DNA of 64,000 bases, taken from contig NC_092576.1 in assembly GCF_037975245.1 (NCBI RefSeq), positions 26,363,611 through 26,427,610 of the forward strand, written 5' to 3'. Source of the DNA: Apostichopus japonicus. Its lineage: Eukaryota > Echinodermata > Holothuroidea > Aspidochirotida > Stichopodidae. A model generated the notes under the pieces. It had not been told where the DNA came from. It did no database searches and was given only the letters and a program-made list of their open reading frames with translations. This document shows, piece by piece, positions 55,987-64,000 of this stretch. A program made the translations under genes and the position numbers. The stretch's first letter is position 1, and each line of letters begins with the position of its first letter.

Positions 55987-57160
55987 CTAGCTTATACAGT
56001 GGATGTTCCTTCTTACAATGCATGAACTTTATGGGGGTGCATTGCATTGGAAATTCAATGTTCTATACTACGTTGATGAACACCCTAATACCTGTGGTGA
56101 GTCACACGTACCTCCAGCACCAGAAGTAAATCTTCCAGCAACACCATGGGCAAGGCGTTCGGCTGTCAGGTGATGGGAGATGTGACTCTCCAGGTTATAA
56201 TGCGAAGTAGTGTTAATAAACATTCATGAATTGTAAAACAGAAGAGATTGTTCATACAGAGCTAGTGCAAATCTCTGATACAAGCTCTCTTGCCATGGAG
56301 AAGATGGGATTTGAAAAATGTGCTGACACTATTGAGTCAAACGGAACAGAAGTAGCTCTTCATGCAACAGATCGGCATGCTGGAATCAGGAAGCTTGTAA
56401 GAACTGAATATCCGCACATCACCCACAATTTTGATGTTTGGCACTTTGCCAAATCTGTGCGGAAGAAGTTTAACCTCCAAAGCTAAGAAGAAAGACCATG
56501 ATGCATTGTCACCTTGGATCCATTCTGTGTGCCTGCACTTAGAGTGGTGCTGCCAAAACTGCAACCAAGATCCACAAATGCTACGTGAGAGGTGGACATA
56601 AATTCTTAAGCATATTGTTAATGTTCACACATGGGTTGATGCTGAAAAGTTTCACCAGTGTGGGCCGCACCCCACTTTCAGAAGATGAAAGTCGATTAAG
56701 ATGGTGGCTGAAGCGTGGATCCCCAAGCCACATTGCTCTCCAAGAACTCATCCTCAACATAACTATGCCACACTGGTGCATTCGAGGTATTCCACAACAG
56801 TTTGCTGAAGTTCTGTCCGAAGAGGATACAGTATTCTTACCCACATATGCAGGCTCGTACGCATGTTGCTGTATTGGTGACAAAATATTTTCCATGTCAT
56901 ACTCAAAATCTCAACGTAAATGGGTCGTCAAGAGAAGGTCTATGAAGGAAAGTCATATACTTATGTGCAGGAGATGGTGCCAACTCCATACGTTGGTTTG
57001 AAGGAAATATTGCCTACGAGGACATACAGAACCCTGTCAGACCACAAAGCATTGCCAAAGTGCCCAAGCCAGCAAAAGGAGTGTTTTAGTTTATCAGCTG
57101 AAATCCCGGTTTTATTTAGCTACATCAAGTGTGGCTCCAGAGATTCACTTTCATTCGGAT
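55987..57160 (+). pseudogene. Kolobok-like transposase copy 2, 3' fragment
   Basis: This resumes the copy cut at 49831. It reads MHELYGGALHWKFNVLYYVD, then GDGRCDSPGYNAK at about 56172-56210 (followed by a stop), then EIVHTELVQISDTSSLAMEK at 56226-56310. HATDRHAGIRKLVRTEYPHI and HNFDVWHFAKSVRKKF follow, then SPWIHSVCLHLEWCCQNCN in a shifted frame. KSYTYVQEMV near 56945-56980 matches the C-terminal KNYDYVKDLM of the other copy. It differs substantially from the 23.7-29.0 kb gene, so they are two old family members rather than recent duplicates. Multiple stops and shifts make it dead. Confidence 0.65.
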
Positions 57161-59985
57161 GAAAACACAGAAGATTCACTTGAATCGGAAGCGAAGTGAC
57201 ACGGTTGCTATGTGTATTACCTTATTTTCTCTATGAGATCTTGTATTTACATATGGACCATTGATCGCTGTCTTTATGGTCTACCATCAGTTGGCATAGT
57301 CAAATTATGTGTTTTCTAAAGTTGATCTCAATATTTTCATTTGTTTTAAAGTAACCTTGAGAAATAGGAAATATAGGGTGAACAATCCAATTTTACCCTG
57401 ATTGTAGGGTTCATATGTACAAATTTCTCAACCAGGTAATAAAAGTTATTCAACATCGATATCATGACGGCTTGATTATGCAGAGGCAACTCCTACACAG
57501 TACAGTTTAGGACTAGCAGCCCCGGTATCGACTACTAAATATGAGTAGGGTAAAATTGGGTTCGTTAACGCAAAAATGTGTTAGTCAGAATAACAAAACA
57601 GTCAATGTGGCTGAACATCTCGTAAATTATTCCTTACGGCATTTCTAGAGGACATCATGCCCAAGTATACATCATTCTTAAGGAGTTAAATATGCTGTTA
57701 TTGCTTCTATTTTGGCCAAATTTCTTCAAGCAGGTGTGAATGGAAGGTAGATGCTCTTTCAATCTTTAGTTGCGTAAAAGATCGCTTTAGTGTCATAGGG
57801 AAATTGAAATATTTTGCAAACCAGACTGCAGCCGAAAGATGAGATTAATAATTTGGAAAATGTATGTAATCACGCTAATGGAGTAGCGGTTCAGAGTAGC
57901 AGTGATGTAGAATATTTGTTGAGCGGTTGGCTTTGGTAACAGAGATCCCATGTCATATGATAAATTGTATTTTGGTAATTGGCCTAACAGGTCTTCCAGT
58001 GAATGATAAAGATTGATCATCGATACTAAAATTGACCCATACTGAGTATCCTTATGTAATTTTACCATCAGAAAAGTTACTGACCTCCATTACGAAATAT
58101 TTCATACTTTCAGAGACTCTAGTAATGTTAAGCATAATAGCACTATTATAGCAGGGTGACAATACACGTTTAGTCATATTATCTTGTGGGCAAACCTGAA
58201 TATCTAATATACTGTAGTATACTTTTGGTTTGTTTAAGGGGGAGGGGGTATTTTAAATTTTATGTGGTCATGTTTCCTTAGAGAGAATTGTTGAACAGAC
58301 TTTATTAACATTTCTTTGCAGTGGGGGTCTCTTTAGATACTGCTGCACCTGGTCAACTAAGAAAGGTCCAAATCTATTTGTGTAACTGTTTAAACACAAA
58401 TTCGCACATAGACCTTAGACCTATCATAATTTAAAATGTCTTTTTGAACTAGATATTGGTGAACAGGTTTCATGAAAGATGTCTCTCTTCTCATTCAATA
58501 TCTCTCACCATCACCAAACTTCCATTTAAATGTGCACCTCCTGTTTGTTTGAAATACATTTTGAAATGAAAATTCTTCTTTGACAAAGGGAACGCCCCTA
58601 CCCTAATAAAATATGTGTTTATAAATTCATATCAGATGGAGACGAAGTCCACGTGTTATGCTGACATGGGATCTTTGTGTTCTGTAATGTTTAAGTAGAA
58701 TTGAAACGTAGTACTGGTAAGCTATCTTTGAAGAAGCTGCAAAGAGTAATGAGTGGAAGTGTGAAACTGGTCATTGCACTTGCCAGTGAAACATTGCAAA
58801 ATAAGAAGCATAAGTTTGAACAGGTTAGGCTAATAGGTAGTGCAAGTGGCCTGCCCTTCCACTCCCTTGCAAAAAAAATGAATTGAAGACTTCTATTCAC
58901 CTAGACTGGTCATGGGATCTATTGTCAGCATCTTGATATTTTGGATTCAGACTGTGGCAAGATAACTGTCGATGAGTGACTTAGATTAGCTGGATATACG
59001 ATCTGCATATGTCTCTCAATGTATTGATAACCTACAGATGCCATTTTATTAAGTGGATGTGTAAGATGCAAGAAGCATGGTTCTGAAATAATCAGATCGA
59101 AGCACGATTGCAGTTGTGCAGCAAGTGTTTCTCTCTACATTGATCTGTCGCTCTGTTGGGATCGAATGTGATGGCAGTTTGGCTTTCCTAGAAGGCTTGT
59201 ACACAGCCGGCATTCAAGGAATGGAATGATCATCCTGAATTCTCAAGACTCTTTTTCGACCTCAGGACATGACAAATCTGACTCGGCGTGGCTTCAGATA
59301 ACCCCACACTTGACCCTTTATTAAAGACTTGTGGAACACACATTTATTTCCAAATCAGAATTACAGAGCAAATATACAAAGGACAGTATTAGAAACTATA
59401 AAGGGATTTGTGCATACGAAAACTATACAGTTCCGTCTGGTTCTGGAAACTTCGATTGAATCTGGTACACAGAACATGATGGAATAGGCCTTGTATTTCC
59501 TTTTCCCAGGCGACCCATGCCCCCATAGTGTAAACATCATGTAGGCGATGAATCTGTATTGCCGGTATATCGTTAGAAAGAATTCAGAAGTGATCAATGA
59601 GGCAAGAGTGTTCTTGCGTTGAAACAACGGCTGACATTTATTACAAACTCTACACAATATGAAAATGGAAATATACAAATGAACAATATACAATGGCTCA
59701 ATAGACTTAAATGGCTTAAAGGACTCTTTACTCTTATTTAAAACTATCCTTACTTGGGGGAAATCTATACCCAATACTACGAAATATTCACAGAACCTAT
59801 GCTCCTTCTGTGAAATACCAATTACAGAACTGTGTACCATAAATACTCAAGCTACAAAATAACTCTTGTACTCTTACAATGGTGTATAAAAATGTATAAA
59901 GCGTATAAATAACAATGTAAAATGAACATTATGAAATAATCTGCATAAATAATATAAAACGTTTGCCAACAGGCGAGGAATTTTA
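57161..59985. other. non-coding stretch, no gene supported
   Basis: AT-rich. The frames 58701-58886 (KLSLKKLQRVMSGSVKLVIA) and 59361-59840 (minus strand) show no recognisable domain, splice support or second copy. I treat both as chance. Confidence 0.45.
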
Positions 59986-59994
59986 CACCTTCGT

Positions 59995-60573
59995 GCATTT
60001 TTACGTGACCCGTCGAACGGGATACAAAACGTCACGGCCAAACGGCACTACCAAACCACCCCATTCTTACAAACGAAACTCAGGTCAAGCGAGCCAAAAA
60101 AAAAAGTACATACGCCCACCGACCTGTAGAGACAAAACGCCCAACCATCCACTGTAACATTCAAAAAACCACAAAAGGACGACCAGCACGCAGCGAAACA
60201 AAACAGCCTTCCCCAGCACACCAGCGTCCAAGAAAGGCAGCCCCAGATAAACGGCGAAAATCGCCTTCAACTTGAAGGCGAATGTCAGACTTCACCGCCT
60301 CCAGGACTGTCTGCCAACTGGCAAATTTCCCCCTAAAAACAACATCACATCTATTCCTCCAAATAAGTTTTTTTAGAACAGAACAAACATAAATTATACG
60401 CTGCAACACAGCAACAGAACAAATTGGAGGATCTAATCCATATAAAACAAAGCCCTGTCCTACCGACCAGGAACGGTCTCCCGTTAAACGGTCGGTCCAG
60501 GACTGAAACCACTCCCACAAGTTCAAAACAAAGGGGCAATGCCAAAAAACATGGGCAGTACTTTCTAAGCTGT
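59995..60573 (-). mobile_element. 5'-truncated LINE (ORF2 3' end), second copy
   Basis: Antisense copy of the family at 32619-33281. On the minus strand it starts inside the zinc-finger region near gacagcttagaaag and runs through LNLWEWFQSWTDRL, IIYVCSVLKKLIWRNR and RLQVEGDFRRL. It ends at tttgtatcccgttcgacggg and tcacgtaaaaa. A candidate target duplication caccttcgt lies at 59986-59994 and 60574-60582. The C-terminal 60 residues need a frame change near 60160-60250, so it is older or less accurate than the 32.6 kb copy. Confidence 0.75.
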
Positions 60574-60582
60574 CACCTTCGT

Positions 60583-61689
60583 AATGGCCAGCCTAGGGCA
60601 ACACATTATAGGCCTTTTCACCATACTGTTCCTAGACAGCAGGAATTTCAACCTCCTGAACCCACAAACTCTCAAGAGACTTGGCACTCTATAGCTATCC
60701 ATAAAGGCTAAGATTAAAAGGACAAGCTCTGAGACAACTCTATAGTAACAACAGTAAAAATAATGTTCAAGATACAAAATACAAATACAGTATACGCTCT
60801 CTACACTGCGAGCAGTACAATACTCAAAATACAGGTACAGTAAAATAATAATCTCTCAATACAACTCAACTGTCAATACAGTACAATACACGTAACTGTT
60901 AATAACTCTTGGTAAACTGAAACCCAACGTAACCGGTATTGTCACTCTACAGTATAAAGGTACGCAATACTATACACCCACGTGCTTAACGATACACAAG
61001 ACACGCTATACACCCATAGGACCAAGGTCCAAATACAACCTAACAAATGTACTTTATACAACAAAGTACAGCCTAGCCAAACACTTAAAAACTGATTCAA
61101 TTAATTAACAATAAGGGTACGTACGGCATTTAACAATAATAATATATATTACTTAATCCCTTACTATACTGAAGTCAACTCGCTCGCGGATAACATGACG
61201 AAGGAGACTCTTCGCTCGCGGTACAGGAAGCTCGCGGACATCGAGACTCCATCGACGGTAGCCAGCTCGCTATACAGTATGTTGGTATGATCCGCCATCT
61301 TGGAAACCAATGACTTCGAGCCAGAAGCCGAACCATCCAAAACCTGAGGCATCCTGCCTCTAAGAAGGGTGACATCTCCTTCCTGACTTCAGGCAGTAAA
61401 GATATAGAGTAAATCTGGGCTATTGACGACCCAAGATTAAATGAAATATGACCAAAATATGAAAGGGATAACGAGACGAGGCGAGCCCCGGAGCCTGCAG
61501 GGACGATGTTCGCCATACAACAACGTGTACAGAACTGGAGAAATACACGTGGAAACAATTAACGCTACAAACTGACTGTTACGGCATATTACATAATATA
61601 TGCAAATACAATGGGTGCACACAACAAAATTTCACTTTACTACATTAACACCGAGTATAAATAAATTCTGACTATTGGATGCGGAGTTA
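60583..61689. other. non-coding stretch, no gene supported
   Basis: AC-rich on the plus strand with many short 'tacagtac/aatac' words at about 60760-60960. Minus-strand frames at 61164-61622 have no recognisable domain. Confidence 0.4.
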
Positions 61690-62200
61690 TTACCATTTGG
61701 AGGTTTGACCCTGTGACCTCATAATTATTAATGACAAAGGAGCATCAAAATCAAGTATGACTTCAATCCATCTCCGTTGTTCAGTTACCGTGTTTACAAC
61801 TATTTTAGTGAAAATAAACTTTAGCCCCGCCCCTGCAAGATATGCATAATATAAACTTGAAGATATATCACCATGTACCCAATTTCTACCAACATATTAA
61901 TAGCATAGCACGTATGAATAAATTTGGACATTCGGTTACAGAGTTATTAGCATTTGGTGATTTTCACATTTAACCCCGTGACATAAAACTTATAATAACA
62001 TGAGCACCAAAATCAATAGCGGAATATACTCACTGTGGTGCATCTATGTACCAAGTATGACTTAATGAAGTCTGTCATTGTTCAGTTGCCGTGTTTACAA
62101 CTATTTTAGTGAGAATCAACTTACTAGATATGCATATCAACTTTAAGAAATATCACAATGTACCTGCTATCTACCAACATATTAATGTCGTTGTAACGAA
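61690..62200 (+). repeat. degenerate repeat with two diverged units
   Basis: Two units share gtttgaccctgtgac / tttaaccccgtgac, then 'gagca.caaaatcaa', 'aagtatgactt.aat', 'ttgttcagtt.ccgtgtttac' and 'aactattttagtga'. The start-to-start distance is about 270-290 bp. The same blocks occur at 1750-1895 in reverse. Confidence 0.55.
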
Positions 62201-64000
62201 TACTGCTTTCTATATTACTAAGTTATTTATGGTGGCGCTTATCCACTAACCAGAATGTGCGACCTGTGGGAAATTCCCGCAGGATAGCCTGGTCGCAGAA
62301 CCACGTTGCTCGAGGCACAATATGATCAACCATCAAGGGAACATACTTACTATTACCAACCAGCATACACCATTAGTCCTACACAGCAAGAGATAAGAGC
62401 GCGAGTTTGGTAAAAGATTACTTACCTATAGGCTAGCAATACATAATCCACTATACTGCCACTTAGGGAGGAACATTTCGGAAGGGCTCGTTTTTGTTTT
62501 CTTGGTCGGTAGCGGCTAATCTGATCATATCTTTATTGGCTGTACCTGTGGTGCTAGTAACGGTCCTTACTCACTAAGGGCCCGAACCGTATCCGGCTAG
62601 TAGTATAATACCCGTAGGAGAAGGAAAACCAGATACCACCGTGAGGAGGGAGGTAATCATTTCAAGCAGTTTTCTAGGCACCGAGGATGGTGGATATTTT
62701 TAAAGAAGCAGGAAGGGTCTGATAGTACACAAATATTATTTATTGACAACCGGGCGGAGTTCGAAGAAACTGCCTATATGCTTATGTAGCAGAGTGCTAT
62801 TTTAGCCACTGTTACTATATCTTCCCCATGTGGTCAAACTCCTCCATTTGTGTTGATAACTATGTCATGTACATGGGTCATTTGACTTTCTAATACAATG
62901 GATGTCTGTTGGGAGTAAGTAGTGGTTGGCTAGAGAGAGTCGAGAAGTCTCTGGTCTGACTGTTTATCTTTTATCCACTTTTCTTTCTTTGTTTCCCTTT
63001 ATTTATTTTCTTGGCTCTGATTACTTCTGAGCTTCCTGTTCTCACCCCTTAAGCATTCCTGCGCTCCCAATATGTGTTTTGTGGTAACACCCCTTATATT
63101 ATACCTGTAAGGAAGCAGCATCTGGCTTCCTCGACTCTCATTTGTTTGTGGTCATCGGCCACCCTATAATTCTAAGGGTGAAGTTAAGATGTTTAGGGCT
63201 TAAAAACCTAGCTACATCCGATGGATGCATCTCTCATCTGCCGACACAAGCAGAGGCAACACCGTTACTACTCCTGAGAGAGAGAGAGTTGAAGACTATT
63301 TCTTATGTCTTCATGTATTCCTGCATATTGTGATTATTCAGGTAAGTGTATATTTTATACTTCTTGCAACTGCTTCCTAGGTTAGAGATATTAGTGTAAC
63401 TTAGGCTTATTTAATTGCCATGTACAGGTCCTTTAAATACTAATTTCCTATATTGAGTTTACCCCTGAAACTCCTTGTGAATGTGTTTTTTTTTATATTA
63501 TTTCTTTTACTATTTAAGTTGTGTTCTTTGCAAGTAACATTGCTGTATTATTGTTCAGTTTGCTATCGTAATGCTCACTAAATAATTATAATCCCATAAT
63601 ATTTAGGTGTCACATGGAAATTGAGTATTCTTCTGTATTGAGTATTCTTTAGTATTTAGTACATGTGCTACAGTACTGTACATATATTGCTCTTATCTAC
63701 TTTGTGACAGTTAACATGGTGCACATTATTTCTAATTAATATTCAATATTATTGTTAGTAGTGATCACCAAGGTCACTTTGCATACATTTTAATTGTTAA
63801 CAAGTTCTGCCATAAGAGCTGCTACTTCGAGTCCCTGAGGGGCTCTGTGCATGGTATCTTGCGTTACCATGGTAACAGAACCACAATGGGCAATGATACA
63901 TGGGCAGTATTGTTCATTTATACTGGAGAGTCATATTAAGGCAATTGTTTGTATACCTGTACTGTAAAACTTGTATTAATGTGTTGTATTAGTGATCTGC
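62201..64000. other. non-coding stretch, no gene supported
   Basis: The frame 63142-63333 ends with RERELKTISYVF and has no recognisable domain. No RNA gene or repeat border is identified. The window ends in AT-rich sequence. Confidence 0.4.

Noticed and set aside
59361-59840. 159-residue minus-strand open frame
   Set aside because: No recognisable motif, no splice context and hydrophobic AT-driven composition. Chance is likely in AT-rich DNA.
61164-61622. Overlapping minus-strand frames of 62-127 residues
   Set aside because: Low-complexity, mutually overlapping and without any domain or splice signal.

Overview
This is a eukaryotic, AT-rich window that looks like the genome of a marine invertebrate deuterostome, most likely an echinoderm. 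The evidence is spliced exons with GT/AG borders, a Gmr1-type Ty3/gypsy retrotransposon (a clade described from deuterostomes), a Penelope-like element, LINEs, Kolobok-like and Mutator-like transposases, a hAT MITE, and frequent taggcct-type words. The species assignment is inference. There is no sign of bacterial or organellar sequence.

Layout. 1-5.4 kb: a minus-strand three-exon gene with a tesmin-like CXC domain and a P2X7-like cytoplasmic domain, carrying one stop and one frameshift. 5.38-5.71 kb: a complete hAT-type MITE. 7.37-10.26 kb: a Penelope-like fragment split by an ORF1-only LINE derivative (half-LINE). 11.56-16.31 kb: a 1.5 kb inverted repeat whose spacer holds a second P2X7-like gene end. 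16.9-21.2 kb: a scrambled LINE piece, a hAT dimerisation fragment, a USP (C19) protease-like gene running into a transposase-like region, and a tandem duplication. 22.7-29.0 kb: a chromo-barrel-like gene and a multi-exon THAP plus Kolobok-like transposase gene. 31.1-34.1 kb: an inverted third copy of the P2X7-like end, then two LINE fragments, one with a clear target duplication. 35.4-37.5 kb: a long hairpin, a U2 snRNA-derived piece and a Gypsy gag/protease relic. 38.3-42.1 kb: a Mutator-like transposase gene split by a second half-LINE. 44.7-48.1 kb: a Tudor-like domain gene, a hairpin array with a period of about 201 bp, and a terminal exon. 49.5-57.2 kb: a second Kolobok-like copy split by a full-length Gmr1-like element with apparently identical 671 bp LTRs and pol order protease-integrase-RT-RNase H. 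60.0-60.6 kb: another LINE 3' end. The rest to 64 kb is non-coding with old dispersed repeats.

The window is therefore mainly a nested graveyard of mobile elements. Three insertions can be dated relative to their hosts: half-LINE into Penelope, half-LINE into Mutator-like, and Gmr1-like into Kolobok-like. The best leads are the Gmr1-like element with Copia-like domain order, the ORF1-only LINE family, the USP/transposase-like juxtaposition, and the 201 bp hairpin array. No normal host gene was found free of lesions. Several lesions lie in A-runs, so some may be assembly errors.
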